Position numbers and translations under genes: made by a program
The notes under the pieces: generated by a model
The model's database searches: none
What the model was told of the DNA's origin: nothing
Seen by the model: only the letters and a program-made list of their open reading frames with translations
Source: VRUE01 sp963718775
GTDB taxonomy: Bacteria > Actinomycetota > Thermoleophilia > Solirubrobacterales > 70-9
Reading direction: 5' to 3'
DNA: 64,000 nt
NCBI GenBank assembly: GCA_963718775.1
Contig: OY970377.1
Coordinates: forward strand, 992,001 to 1,056,000
Part shown: positions 37,140 through 45,839 of the stretch, piece after piece
Layout: every line of letters begins with the position of its first letter
Numbering within the stretch: position 1 is the stretch's first letter

Positions 37140-38654
37140 TCAGGCGGAGGCGAGGCTGGGCTCGCTCTTGGAGCCGCGCGGCGCCGGGTTCGAGAACCGC
37201 ATCGCACCGTCGTCGATCGCGCCACGCCGGATCGTCCGAATGTCGAGGACGTAGTTCTGGCGCAGCTTCCAGGGCTCCTTCGAGCCCTGTTTGGGGAACT
37301 GGTCGAGCGAGCGCTGGACGTAGCCGGAGGTGAAGTCGAGCAGCGGCAGCTCCTCGACGCTGGGGTCGGAGAGATCGGGCACGCTTTTGCGGTAGCCGTG
37401 GGCGTCCATGTGGGCGAGCACGCGGCAGACGTATTCGGAGGTGAGGTCGGCCTTCAGGGTCCAGGAAGCGTTGGTGTAGCCGACGGTGAAGGCGCAGTTG
37501 GGCACACCGCTCAACATCATCCCCTTGTAGGCCATCTTCTCGGAGACGTCGACCGCCTCGCCGTCGACGACCAGCTCCATGCCGCCGAGGAAGAGCAGGT
37601 TGAGCCCGGTCGCGGTGACGATCACGTCGGCCTCCAGCTGCTCGCCCGAGTCGAGCTTGATCCCGTCCTCGGTGAAGCGCTCGATCGTGTCGGTGACGAC
37701 CGTGGCGTCGCCGCTGCGGATCGCCTTGAAGAGGTCGCCGTTGGGCACCAGGCACATGCGCTGGTCCCAGGGGTTGTACTTCGGCTTGAAGTGCTTGTCG
37801 ACGTCGTAGCCCGGCGGCAACGAGCGCTCGACACCGGCGCGGATCATCTTTTTAACCGCCTGCGGACGGCGGCGGCTGAGCTGGTAGAAGAGCGACTGCA
37901 GGACGACGTTCTTCCAGCGCACGACCGTGTAGACGGCCTTGTCGGGGAGGAAGCGGCGCAGCCAGCTGGCGATCGGATCCTCGGCCGGCATCGAGGCGAT
38001 GTAGGTCGGGGAGCGCTGCAGCATCGTCACGTGCGCGGCCTTCTCGGCCATCGCCGGCACCAGCGTCACCGCGGTGGCGCCGCTGCCGATCACGACAACA
38101 CGCTTGCCCTCGTAGCCGAGGTCCTCGGGCCAGTGCTGGGGGTGGACGACCTCGCCACTGAAGTCCTCGGCGCCGGGGAACTCGGGGGTGAAGCCTTCGT
38201 CGTAGCGGTAGTAGCCGCTGCAGACCCAGAGGTAGCCGCAGGTCAAGCGCACGGTCTCGCCGCTGTCGACCCGTTCGGCCTCCACCGCCCAGAGCGCCTC
38301 CTCGCTCGACCACTCCGCCCGCACGACGCGATGCTGGAAGCGGATCTTCGTGTCGATCCCACCATCCCGCGCGGTCTGCCGCACGTACTCGAGGATCGCG
38401 TCCCCATCGCTGATCGACTTCGCTGCTGTCCAGGGCCGGAAGCGATAGCCCAAGGTGTGCATGTCGGAGTCGGAGCGGATGCCGGGATAACGGAAGAGAT
38501 CCCAGGTCCCGCCCAGGTCCTCGCGCGCCTCGAGGATCGCGTAGCTGCGTCCCGGGAAGGCCTCCTGGAGATGATGCGCGGCGCCGATGCCGGAGAGTCC
38601 GGCGCCGACGATCAGCACATCGAGATGCTCAGTGGGTTGCCCGTTCGTGGTCAA
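37140..38654 (-). CDS. Baeyer-Villiger-type flavin monooxygenase
   Basis: Intact, 504 residues. The FAD-binding GAGLSGIGAAHHL is near residue 17. The class B fingerprint FSGEVVHPQHWP lies between two Rossmann motifs, and the NADPH motif VIGSGATAVTLVPA follows. It oxygenates ketones to esters or a sulfide/amine. The order BVMO then flavodoxin-type reductase suggests one transcript. It is divergent from the CYTH gene. Confidence 0.9.
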   Translation of the reverse strand: MTTNGQPTEHLDVLIVGAGLSGIGAAHHLQEAFPGRSYAILEAREDLGGTWDLFRYPGIRSDSDMHTLGYRFRPWTAAKSISDGDAILEYVRQTARDGGIDTKIRFQHRVVRAEWSSEEALWAVEAERVDSGETVRLTCGYLWVCSGYYRYDEGFTPEFPGAEDFSGEVVHPQHWPEDLGYEGKRVVVIGSGATAVTLVPAMAEKAAHVTMLQRSPTYIASMPAEDPIASWLRRFLPDKAVYTVVRWKNVVLQSLFYQLSRRRPQAVKKMIRAGVERSLPPGYDVDKHFKPKYNPWDQRMCLVPNGDLFKAIRSGDATVVTDTIERFTEDGIKLDSGEQLEADVIVTATGLNLLFLGGMELVVDGEAVDVSEKMAYKGMMLSGVPNCAFTVGYTNASWTLKADLTSEYVCRVLAHMDAHGYRKSVPDLSDPSVEELPLLDFTSGYVQRSLDQFPKQGSKEPWKLRQNYVLDIRTIRRGAIDDGAMRFSNPAPRGSKSEPSLASA

Positions 38655-38709
38655 GCCACCGGCATTCTGCCAGGTTGGCTGGTCAGCCAGTTCTCCGGCC
38701 GCCTAGCCT

Positions 38710-39240
38710 GTGCGCATCTCACACTTGCGCCGCAACGTCGAGCTGAAGGCCAGGGACCCGGATCCGGCACGATCGCGAGCGGTTTGCGAGGAGCTCGGCG
38801 CCGCGGATCGCGGCCTGCTCAGCCAGCGCGACACCTACTTCCGCACGCCGAACGGGCGGCTGAAGCTCCGCGAGGACGGCGGCCCAGCGGCGGAGCTGAT
38901 CGCCTACACGCGCGCCGACCTACCCGGCGAGCGAGAGAGCGCCTACCGGATCGTCGAGATCCCCCAGCCGGAGGAGCTGCGACGTGCCCTCGCCGAGACG
39001 CTCAGCATCGAGATCGTCGTCGCCAAGCGGCGCCACCTATTTCTCTGGGAGAACGTCCGCGTCCATCTCGACGAGGTCGAGGGGCTCGGCAGCTTCATCG
39101 AGCTCGAGGCCGTCGCCGGCCCGGGCTCCGATCTCTCGGCGGAGCAGGAACAGATCCAGGCCCTCCGCGAGGCCTTCGGCATCGCGGAGGAGGATCTGGT
39201 CGCGCTGAGCTACTCCGATCTGGCCCGCTCGTCGAGCTAG
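38710..39240 (+). CDS. CYTH-domain protein (class IV adenylate cyclase-like)
   Basis: Intact, 176 residues from a GTG. The CYTH signature is NVELKARDPDPARS, with YFRTPNGRLKLRE, ELIAYTRAD, VVAKRRHLFLWENVRVHLDEVEGLGSFIELE: alternating charged beta strands of a tunnel fold. It acts on phosphorylated nucleotides or polyphosphate with Mg2+. Cyclase activity is not established by sequence. Its stop shares the bases CTAG with the next gene, which is convergent. Confidence 0.82.
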   Translation: MRISHLRRNVELKARDPDPARSRAVCEELGAADRGLLSQRDTYFRTPNGRLKLREDGGPAAELIAYTRADLPGERESAYRIVEIPQPEELRRALAETLSIEIVVAKRRHLFLWENVRVHLDEVEGLGSFIELEAVAGPGSDLSAEQEQIQALREAFGIAEEDLVALSYSDLARSSS

Positions 39241-40016
39241 ACGGCGGGTGGTGCCGGAGGCGCTGGTGGTGCCGGAGGCGCTGGTGGTGCCGGAGGTGGC
39301 GGTGGCGTACCCGCGGACGGCGGCGCAGGCGCGGCAGCGGCATCGCCCTTGATCGCCAGCAGCTGGAAGTAGATCGTCGAGGCGGCAAGCGCCGCGATCG
39401 GCGCGGTCAACGTCGAGGCGATCACGTTGACGATGATCCGCATGCCGACGCTGTCGGAAATCCCCATGCCGATCGCGCCAAAGATGACGCTGGCGATGAC
39501 GGTGATCACGAAGACGATGAGGATGACCCCGAAGACCTGCCAGCCGTTGTCACGGACGAGCTCGCGAGAGCGGCCGAAGGCATCGATCACGCCACTGTGC
39601 TCGACCACGATCACCGGAGCGATCACTGCCCAGATCGTCAGCAGGATCAGGCCCGGGACGACGAAGAGGAAGAAGCCGACGCCGACCGCGATGCCGAGGA
39701 GTATTCCGGCCCCGATCAGCGGCAGGACCACCGGCCAGGTGGCATCGATCAGGTCGCCGACCGAGGAATCGCGACGCCCGTCCTGGATGTCGCTCACAAG
39801 TCCCACCACCATCCCCTGGAAGAGGGTTCCGGCGACGACGCTGACCGCGAATCCAAGCGGCAAGAGCACCAAGCTCCCGGCCAGGATGGCGTTGACCACG
39901 GCAACGAGAAGGAAGAGGCCAAACGCCACCGGCAGCAGCACGCCGGCCTGGGCGCCATAGGTCGAGAAGATCTGGCTGACGGTGCCGCCTACGTCAAGTT
40001 TTCTGTTCATGGCCAT
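39237..40016 (-). CDS. Multi-helix membrane protein with Pro/Ala repeat tail
   Basis: Intact, 259 residues. About six membrane helices over residues 15-225, including the amphipathic stretch GRSRELVRDNGWQVFGVILIVF, as in the glycerophosphodiesterase membrane-domain family. The C-terminal tail of about 35 residues is Pro/Ala-rich from 18-bp DNA repeats. Function unknown; probably a membrane organiser or channel-like protein. Confidence 0.65.
   Translation of the reverse strand: MAMNRKLDVGGTVSQIFSTYGAQAGVLLPVAFGLFLLVAVVNAILAGSLVLLPLGFAVSVVAGTLFQGMVVGLVSDIQDGRRDSSVGDLIDATWPVVLPLIGAGILLGIAVGVGFFLFVVPGLILLTIWAVIAPVIVVEHSGVIDAFGRSRELVRDNGWQVFGVILIVFVITVIASVIFGAIGMGISDSVGMRIIVNVIASTLTAPIAALAASTIYFQLLAIKGDAAAAPAPPSAGTPPPPPAPPAPPAPPAPPAPPAV
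39247..39300. repeat. Three 18-bp tandem repeats
   Basis: The unit GGTGGTGCCGGAGGCGCT occurs three times (39247-39264, 39265-39282, 39283-39300; the last differs at its end). They encode the Pro/Ala-rich tail of the membrane protein on the minus strand. Such repeats can vary in copy number between strains. Confidence 0.9.
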
Positions 40017-40061
40017 AGGTTCGACCCGCGCGGCGGCGACCCTGCCGTGAGTCGCAAGCTC

Positions 40062-41141
40062 TTAAGGCAGGGTGAGGACGTGAGCGCTCTTCGGCTCGAC
40101 CCGAGCCTCGAGGACGTCGAGGAAGGCGCCCTCGACGGCCTCGAATCCCTCGCCGGGCATCACCTCGAGCCAAGCGTCGATCCACTCGCAGAAGGGGTGC
40201 CAGGCGTCGGCCACCCGCTCCTCCAGCCCGGTGCGCCCCCAGTCCTTGGAGCGCTTGACGACGCGATCGGGTGCGAAGAAGAAGGTCGGCGTCGGCCCCG
40301 GCAGGTCGCCCTCGCCCTCGCCCGGCCCCATCCCCTCCCAGTGGGTGGCGCCGACAGCCATGCTGTAGACGAGGTCGTCGCCGTAGTGAGAGTGGACCGC
40401 GTGGCGCAGCGGTCCGTCGCCGGCGATGTCGACGAAGGTGGCCGGCCCTCGCTCGAGCGAGTCGATCTCCTCGTAGGAGACGGCGCTGGCATAGATGCCG
40501 AGGCCTTCGACGAACTCGACGCTGCGCGGCGAGGTGAGCCCGATCACCTCGACGTCATCGCGCTGGGCCAGCAGGAAGGCGGCCGCGATCGCGGTCTTGC
40601 TCGAGGCGCTGGAGATGACGACCGGCCCGCGCTCGACCAGGCCCTCGTCGGCGAGCTGGTCGTCGATCAGGAAGGAGGTGAAGAAGAGCGGGCGCAGCAG
40701 CATCTGCATCGCCTCGGTGTCGGCCCGGTAGAAGCGGTCGGCCTCGGTCGCCAGGTAGCGGTGGTAGGCCGACGGCAGGGCCGCCCGGTGCGGCGAGCCG
40801 TCGACGAACCCGGTCGCGTCGGCGTCGGCCGGCGTGACGACGAAATGCGAGGAGGGCGGCAGGTACCCGTACAGCCGCGTGCCTGCCTCGACGCCCTCGG
40901 CCTCGCTGCGCTCGACCTCGGCGAAGCCCCAGACGGGGACCCGGCCCCAGCCGTCCTCGGCCGGGAAGAAGTCCCAGTAGGACATCGCCTCGCCGAAGAC
41001 CGCGTAGGTGACGTTGTTCGCGGTCATGCCGAAGGCCTTGATCGCCAGCAGCGCCTGACCCGGCTCGAGATCCGGCGTCGGCGACTCGGCGATCCGGCTC
41101 TCGCGGAAGTCGTCGCGCTTGACCAGGAAATCAGTCGCCAT
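40062..41141 (-). CDS. DUF2855 family protein
   Basis: Intact, 359 residues. It resembles a medium-chain dehydrogenase with a Rossmann half (VVISSASSKTAIAAAFLLAQRD, VEVIGLTSPRSVEFVEGLGIY) and an N-terminal ALLAIKAFGMTANNVTYAVFGE. The DUF2855 pattern fits throughout. The start overlaps the VOC gene before it by 11 bases. Function unknown; a possible quinone or alcohol oxidoreductase. Confidence 0.8.
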   Translation of the reverse strand: MATDFLVKRDDFRESRIAESPTPDLEPGQALLAIKAFGMTANNVTYAVFGEAMSYWDFFPAEDGWGRVPVWGFAEVERSEAEGVEAGTRLYGYLPPSSHFVVTPADADATGFVDGSPHRAALPSAYHRYLATEADRFYRADTEAMQMLLRPLFFTSFLIDDQLADEGLVERGPVVISSASSKTAIAAAFLLAQRDDVEVIGLTSPRSVEFVEGLGIYASAVSYEEIDSLERGPATFVDIAGDGPLRHAVHSHYGDDLVYSMAVGATHWEGMGPGEGEGDLPGPTPTFFFAPDRVVKRSKDWGRTGLEERVADAWHPFCEWIDAWLEVMPGEGFEAVEGAFLDVLEARVEPKSAHVLTLP

Positions 41142-41493
41142 AGGGGGCGTAGCGGTTGTGGAGCATCAGGTCGTTGCCGTCGGGATCGGTGAAGAAGGCC
41201 ATGTGGCAGACCCCGGAATCGAACGTCTCGCCGGTGAACTCGACACCCTTGGCTTCGAGCTCCGCTCGCGCCGCGGCGACGTCGTCGACGTGCAGCGCCG
41301 GGTGCGCGTTCTTCTGTGGGGCGAACTCCATCCCCATCTTCCCCGGCTCCCAGATCCCGAAGCAGGTCTCCCCCGCCCAGAACTCGAACTTGCCGCGCTC
41401 GTCCGATCGCAAGCCAAGCGTCTCGACGTAGAACCGCCGCGATCGCTCGGCGTCCGTTGACGGGACTCCAATGAAGTCGGCCTTGGTAATCAC
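41131..41493 (-). CDS. VOC family protein
   Basis: Intact, 120 residues from GTG at 41493, with GGAGG four bases upstream. The two half-modules are ADFIGVPSTDAERSRRFYVETLGL and HPALHVDDVAAARAELEAKGVEF. It ends with MAFFTDPDGNDLMLHNRYAPYGD. Metal ligands His in HPALHV and a late Asn/His suggest a variant site. It overlaps DUF2855 and follows DUF2834 on the same strand. Confidence 0.75.
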   Translation of the reverse strand: MITKADFIGVPSTDAERSRRFYVETLGLRSDERGKFEFWAGETCFGIWEPGKMGMEFAPQKNAHPALHVDDVAAARAELEAKGVEFTGETFDSGVCHMAFFTDPDGNDLMLHNRYAPYGD

Positions 41494-41524
41494 GATTCCT
41501 CCAGTCTCGGCCTGGGCAATGTGG

Positions 41525-41842
41525 TCAGCGCAGTGTAGATGTGCGCTCTCGCATCCAGAGGAACAGGGGGAGGCCGAAGCAGAGGCCGACGAGCAGCGTG
41601 GCCGGGTAACACACCCACCATCGCTTGACCCCCGCACGTGGGCCCTCCACCGCCGCCCAGACGAAGAAGGCGAGCGCGGCTATCGCCAGGTCGAGGACCA
41701 GCTGAGTCGAGGGGGTGCTGGCCGTCCACAGCGAGAAGTAGCCGCTGAGGTCGAAGCCCTCGTCGGCGAAGAAGATGACGAGGCAGACGTTCGGCACGAC
41801 GAACCCGACGACGGTGAGGACCAGCAGCAGGCGCTCCTTCAT
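41525..41842 (-). CDS. DUF2834 family membrane protein
   Basis: Intact, 105 residues with three membrane helices; the end FGLPLFLWMRERTSTLR fits DUF2834. Its start overlaps the stop of the FAD protein by four bases (ATGA). Function unknown. Confidence 0.75.
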   Translation of the reverse strand: MKERLLLVLTVVGFVVPNVCLVIFFADEGFDLSGYFSLWTASTPSTQLVLDLAIAALAFFVWAAVEGPRAGVKRWWVCYPATLLVGLCFGLPLFLWMRERTSTLR

Positions 41843-43122
41843 GGCCGCAGCCTATGCGCCCGACGCTGCCTGGAGCGGCGCACTTCATTGCGCAACTCCG
41901 TCGCCACCTCTCTCGCCATCGCGGGAATCTGACCCGGATGGTGGCGGACGGCGCGAGCCGCCGCCCTGCCGAGACGGCGCGGCGTGAAGAGCTGGGATGG
42001 GCGGCTTTCGTGATTGATCACCCGCAGGAGCTGCTCGATCGCCTCCTCGTCGCCGGCCATGTCACGGGTGAACTGATCGGCCAGCGGCGAGGAGCCCGCG
42101 GCGCCCATGTCGGCCGCGAACCAGTGCATCTCGTAGCCGTCCTCGTCCCGCCATCGCCACCAGCGGCGCAGCGCCTCGTCGATGCCGGACGCTCCACCGA
42201 GGCCGGCCTCGACAGCATCGGCGAGGCGCTCGGCCTGGCGCAGCGCATCGGCGATGCCCTGCGCTGGCGAAGGGTCCTTGAAGTGCCCGGCATCGCCCAG
42301 CAGCGCCCAACCCGGCCCGGCCGCCTCACGGAAGTAACCGTGCCAGTTGGTCATCACCCTTATCGAGCCGACCCGGTTGGCGCCCGCGACCAGATCGCCA
42401 AGCTCGGGCCAGGCGGCAAGCCCCGCCATGAAATTGCGCTCGCGGTCAGCGAGAAAAGCGTCCTTGCCGAGCAGCGGAGGACAGACCGCAGCCATGAAGA
42501 GCCCGCCGTCGGTGGGACTGGCGACGTAGGTCAACTCACCCAGCGAGCCGAGGCGCAGCCGGCCTTCGGATTCGCTCACTCCCTCGAAGTAGGCCCAGGC
42601 AAACATCCGGCTGGGCGGCGAGACGTGGTACTCGGCGGCGCCGGCCAGGCCGGCCACGGTCGAGCGGCAGCCGTCGGCGCCGATGACCAACGGGGCCCGC
42701 AACGACCCCCGCTCGGTCTCGACCCCGACGACCCGGCCGTCGTCCCAGAGGAGGCCCTTGGCCCGAGTGCCGGTACGCGCCTCGGCGCCCGCCGAAGCCG
42801 CCGCGTCGACCAGCAGGTGATCCAACGAGACCCGGCGGATGCACAACGACGGCGCGCCCAATGCCTCAGCGTCGATCGCCGCGTCGATGCGCGCGCCGCT
42901 GGCCGCAAAGGTGAAGTTCGTCAGGCGCACCGCCCCGGCGGCCGGCACCGTATCCAGCACTCCGAGCCGGTCGAGGACGGCCACGCCGCTGGGCTGGATC
43001 ACATGGGTCGAGAGCGTCTCGCTGGGGAACTCGGCCTTGTCGAGGAGGCAGACCCGCAATCCCCGCCGGGCCAGCATCGTCGCCAGCGGCGAGCCGGCGC
43101 AGCGCGCCCCCACGATCACCAC
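41839..43122 (-). CDS. FAD-dependent monooxygenase, geranylgeranyl-reductase/halogenase-like
   Basis: Intact from the chosen GTG, 427 residues. FAD motifs are VVIVGARCAGSPLATMLARRGLRVCLLDKAEFP at the start, APLVIGADGCRSTVAG in the middle and ALLGDAGHFKDPSPAQGIADAL. The true start is probably a few codons upstream (AENFD...), but no start codon is in frame there, so another indel may be present. It belongs to the UbiH/GGR superfamily; the substrate is unknown. It may be co-transcribed with DUF2834, VOC and DUF2855. Confidence 0.8.
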   Translation of the reverse strand: MVIVGARCAGSPLATMLARRGLRVCLLDKAEFPSETLSTHVIQPSGVAVLDRLGVLDTVPAAGAVRLTNFTFAASGARIDAAIDAEALGAPSLCIRRVSLDHLLVDAAASAGAEARTGTRAKGLLWDDGRVVGVETERGSLRAPLVIGADGCRSTVAGLAGAAEYHVSPPSRMFAWAYFEGVSESEGRLRLGSLGELTYVASPTDGGLFMAAVCPPLLGKDAFLADRERNFMAGLAAWPELGDLVAGANRVGSIRVMTNWHGYFREAAGPGWALLGDAGHFKDPSPAQGIADALRQAERLADAVEAGLGGASGIDEALRRWWRWRDEDGYEMHWFAADMGAAGSSPLADQFTRDMAGDEEAIEQLLRVINHESRPSQLFTPRRLGRAAARAVRHHPGQIPAMAREVATELRNEVRRSRQRRAHRLRP

Positions 43123-43185
43123 GTCGAAGTTCTCGGCCCCTGGTTCGATGCGCGCAACGCTCGCACTCGAAGAGAGGGCTGTCGA

Positions 43186-43995
43186 TTACCTCCGAGGTAG
43201 GTCCCGCAGCGCCGCGGCGGTCGCGACGTCGGCGGGAAAGCCCAGCTCGATCGAGAGCTCCGAGGCGGTCACCTCGACGGCGGTGCCGAAAGTGGCGACC
43301 GTGAAGAAGAAGGAGAGCTCGGGGCCATCGGGGATCCGCATCCGCATCATCGGCGTGAGGATGTTTCCCGCGGCCGCCTCGGCGGCTGAATCGTGCTCGT
43401 ACGGCGGCGCCGGGTAGGAGGCCACCTCCTCGAGCAGCGCGGCCAGATCGTCGTCGCCGCTGAGCGCGACCTGACGTTCGAGCCGCCCGACGAAGTAGGC
43501 GCGCACCTCGCCCAGGTTGGCGATCCCAGCCGCCATCCCGCGCGGGTGCAGGCCGACGCGCATCACGTTGACCGGCGGCTCGAGCAGTGCTGGGTCGACC
43601 CACTCGACCAGTGCCGCCATCGTGGCGTTGGCAACGACCAGGTTCCAGCCGCGGTCGACGACGACGGCCGGATTCGGCTCGTGGCCGCCGAGGATCAGGT
43701 CGAGCGCCTCCCGCACCGGCGCCATCTCGGGGTCCTCGAGGGCGCGCTCGGGGAAGATCGGCGCGTGGCCGGCGGCCAGCAGCATCTGGTTGCGCTCGCG
43801 GAACGGCACCTCGAGCTGCTCGGCGAGCAACAGCACCATCTCGGCGCTCGGCCGCGAGCGACCGGTCTCGACGAAGCTCAGGTGCCGCGGCGAGATGCCG
43901 GCGTCGAGCGCCAGGTCGAGCTGGGTGCGCCGTCGCCGCCCGCGCCACTCGCGCAACAGCGGGCCGACCCCGTTCTGGGAGCTCGCGATCGCCAT
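43186..43995 (-). CDS. XRE-family regulator with MmyB-like ligand-binding domain
   Basis: Intact, 269 residues. The N-terminal helix-turn-helix is LREWRGRRRRTQLDLALDAG and ISPRHLSFVETGRSRPS. The C-terminal domain (residues 95-260) begins EALDLILGGHEPNPAVVVDRGWNLVVAN, as in MmyB-like proteins. It lies upstream of the FAD gene run on the same strand. It could regulate it (inference). Confidence 0.85.
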   Translation of the reverse strand: MAIASSQNGVGPLLREWRGRRRRTQLDLALDAGISPRHLSFVETGRSRPSAEMVLLLAEQLEVPFRERNQMLLAAGHAPIFPERALEDPEMAPVREALDLILGGHEPNPAVVVDRGWNLVVANATMAALVEWVDPALLEPPVNVMRVGLHPRGMAAGIANLGEVRAYFVGRLERQVALSGDDDLAALLEEVASYPAPPYEHDSAAEAAAGNILTPMMRMRIPDGPELSFFFTVATFGTAVEVTASELSIELGFPADVATAAALRDLPRR

Positions 43996-44115
43996 CTCAG
44001 AGCGGCCGACTCTAGCTCCCAGGCGTCCTCATCGCCGTCGCCAGCGGCGCCTCCGGTCGCCATCGCCGTTCTCCCGGCTGACTGAGACCACGCATCCGAC
44101 CCAAGGGACGGCCAG

Positions 44116-44502
44116 TCAGTCGGATTTCGTGGACATCCCTTTCCCCTGCCCAGGAGAAAGGGTGCATGCCGGCGTGCCTCCGGGCAGCCGGTGCCGGTTG
44201 TCGGCGACCAGCCGGTAGACCCTTGCCGCGAGCCGCGAGATCCCTGGCAGCAGAAGCGCGCGGCCGACGACCCTCCAGATCCGCCCAGCGGTGTTCAGCG
44301 TCGCGGCGATCGCCTCGTGTCCCGAGCGAACCGTGCCGTCGACCTCGACCCACCGCACGGCCTCGGCCGCCTCTTGCTCGGTTATTCCCAGCTCGGTCAG
44401 ATCGGTGAGCTGCCAGGCGACGATCTCGGCATCGGGCCCGATCCTCTCCAGGAAGCGCGCGCACGTCGTGCAGAACGCGCAATCGCCGTCGAAGACGAGC
44501 AC
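44116..44502 (-). CDS. DCC-family thiol-disulfide oxidoreductase (DUF393)
   Basis: About 128 residues. The motif VFDGDCAFCTTC near the start is the DUF393 hallmark with its CxxC. The likely N-terminus (GQSNERPVLV) has no in-frame start, so an indel may lie near 44515; GTG at 44502 is the first usable start. It lies downstream of the TetR gene on the same strand. Function unknown. Confidence 0.75.
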   Translation of the reverse strand: MLVFDGDCAFCTTCARFLERIGPDAEIVAWQLTDLTELGITEQEAAEAVRWVEVDGTVRSGHEAIAATLNTAGRIWRVVGRALLLPGISRLAARVYRLVADNRHRLPGGTPACTLSPGQGKGMSTKSD

Positions 44503-44526
44503 CGGACGCTCGTTCGACTGGCCATG

Positions 44527-45081
44527 TCAGCCCCACGACTCGCTGAGCAGGCGGTCGGTCGCGAGCCGCAGCACCTCGGCCCGGCTCTTGTCACCATGCT
44601 CCACAGCGATGAAGTAGCTGCCGATGAAGAGGGAGAAGGCGAGCATGCTGCGCGCCTCGACATCGTCCTCGTTCGCGCAGAACTGCCCGAACAGCGAGCG
44701 CATGTATTCCATGCGCCGGCTATCGATCCGGCGCACCCGCGCCGCGACTTCAGCGTCGCGGCGCGACCAGTCCCGCAGGGCCAGCTCGACGGCGAAGTCG
44801 ACCGACGGGGCCAGTTCGAAGAGCTGCTGCAGCTTGGCTCGCGGGTCCGCCGGCGTGCTCTCGATGCTGACTATGACGTCCTCGACGACGGCCTTCTCCC
44901 AGGTGTCGAGCATCTCCCCGAGCAGCGCTTGGCGATCTTTGAAGTGCCAGTAGAAGCCTCCCTTGGACACTCCGAGGGAGGCGGCCAGGGCCTCGACCCG
45001 GACCGCTTCCGGGCCTCCTTCCCCCAGGGCCTTCAGCGCTGCCTCGATCCAGGCGCTCCGTGGAGTCCGGACATTGGCCAC
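44527..45081 (-). CDS. TetR-family transcriptional regulator
   Basis: Intact, 184 residues. The HTH is VEALAASLGVSKGGFYWHFKDRQALLGEM (residues 29-57); the rest is a helical ligand-binding domain. It is divergent from DUF2867 across 86 bases that contain two copies of a palindromic site, so it probably represses both genes. Confidence 0.9.
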   Translation of the reverse strand: MANVRTPRSAWIEAALKALGEGGPEAVRVEALAASLGVSKGGFYWHFKDRQALLGEMLDTWEKAVVEDVIVSIESTPADPRAKLQQLFELAPSVDFAVELALRDWSRRDAEVAARVRRIDSRRMEYMRSLFGQFCANEDDVEARSMLAFSLFIGSYFIAVEHGDKSRAEVLRLATDRLLSESWG

Positions 45082-45090
45082 GCCCTATCT

Positions 45091-45152
45091 ATACGCCACC
45101 GTATTGACAGATGCAAGCGTCCTGCCTAAGATCCATACGACACCGTATGGAT
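45091..45152. promoter_or_regulatory. Promoter of the DUF2867 gene flanked by two TetR-type operators
   Basis: A sigma-70-type promoter reads TTGACA (45104-45109), 17 bases, TAAGAT (45127-45132). Operator 1 is ATACG-N4-CGTAT (45091-45104), abutting the -35. Operator 2 is ATCCATACG-N4-CGTATGGAT (45131-45152), overlapping the -10 and start. Both share ATACGnCACCGTAT. Confidence 0.8.
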
Positions 45153-45167
45153 CGAGAGAGGAGCGGC

Positions 45168-45809
45168 ATGAGGATTCCGAACGCAGCACATGAATCTCGC
45201 CCCTGGCGCATCCGCGAGATGGTCGGCGACTTCATCCTCGAGGACGTCTGGGCGCTTCCCATGTACGGCGGCGTTGACGACTTCCAAGCGCTGATCGAGT
45301 GGGGGACCTCCTTCGACCCGACCAAGGCGGAGTCCCTGCCGACTCGCTTTCTGTGGGGCGTCCGCGATCGCCTCGGCGACTGGTTCGGCATCGGCAGGAT
45401 CTCGGTCCCGGTCGCCAGCGGCCCCGACGATGGCGCGGACACGCTGCCGATTCCAGGCCAGGAGGAGACCTCGTTGATCAACCGGGTGCCAGACGACCTG
45501 CGCGACACGGCGGCGGATGTGCATTTCAAGGCGCTGCCGTTCACGCCGCTCTACCGCACCGACACCGAGTTCGCCGCCGAGCTCTCCAACCAGACGGTGC
45601 ACGGCGTGATGCACCTGGCCTGGGCCGATCAGGGCGATGGCCGCTACCAGGCGCAGATGGCCGTCTACGTCAAGCCACGCGGTTTCCTTGGCAGGGCCTA
45701 CATGGCGCTGATCAAGCCGTTCCGCCATTTGATCGTCTACCCGGCGCTGACGCGACAGATCGAACGCATGTGGACTTCGCGCATCCTCGTCAGGGAGCCT
45801 TCCGCGTAG
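45168..45809 (+). CDS. DUF2867 family protein
   Basis: Intact, 213 residues from the ATG at 45168, which has GAGGAG five bases upstream. RPWRIREMVGDFILEDVWALP and VHGVMHLAWADQGDGRYQAQMAVYVKPRG fit DUF2867. The last part (RAYMALIKPFRHLIVYPALTR) is amphipathic. Function unknown. It is probably induced when the adjacent TetR regulator binds its ligand. Confidence 0.8.
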   Translation: MRIPNAAHESRPWRIREMVGDFILEDVWALPMYGGVDDFQALIEWGTSFDPTKAESLPTRFLWGVRDRLGDWFGIGRISVPVASGPDDGADTLPIPGQEETSLINRVPDDLRDTAADVHFKALPFTPLYRTDTEFAAELSNQTVHGVMHLAWADQGDGRYQAQMAVYVKPRGFLGRAYMALIKPFRHLIVYPALTRQIERMWTSRILVREPSA

Positions 45810-45839
45810 CGCAGCGCCCCACTGGCTAGGCTTTCCTCG

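Noticed and set aside
37398..41192. Plus-strand open frame of about 1,260 codons
   Set aside because: It runs antisense to the intact BVMO, membrane-protein and DUF2855 genes and mirrors their codon bias; Asp/Glu/Arg/Val-rich with no domain.
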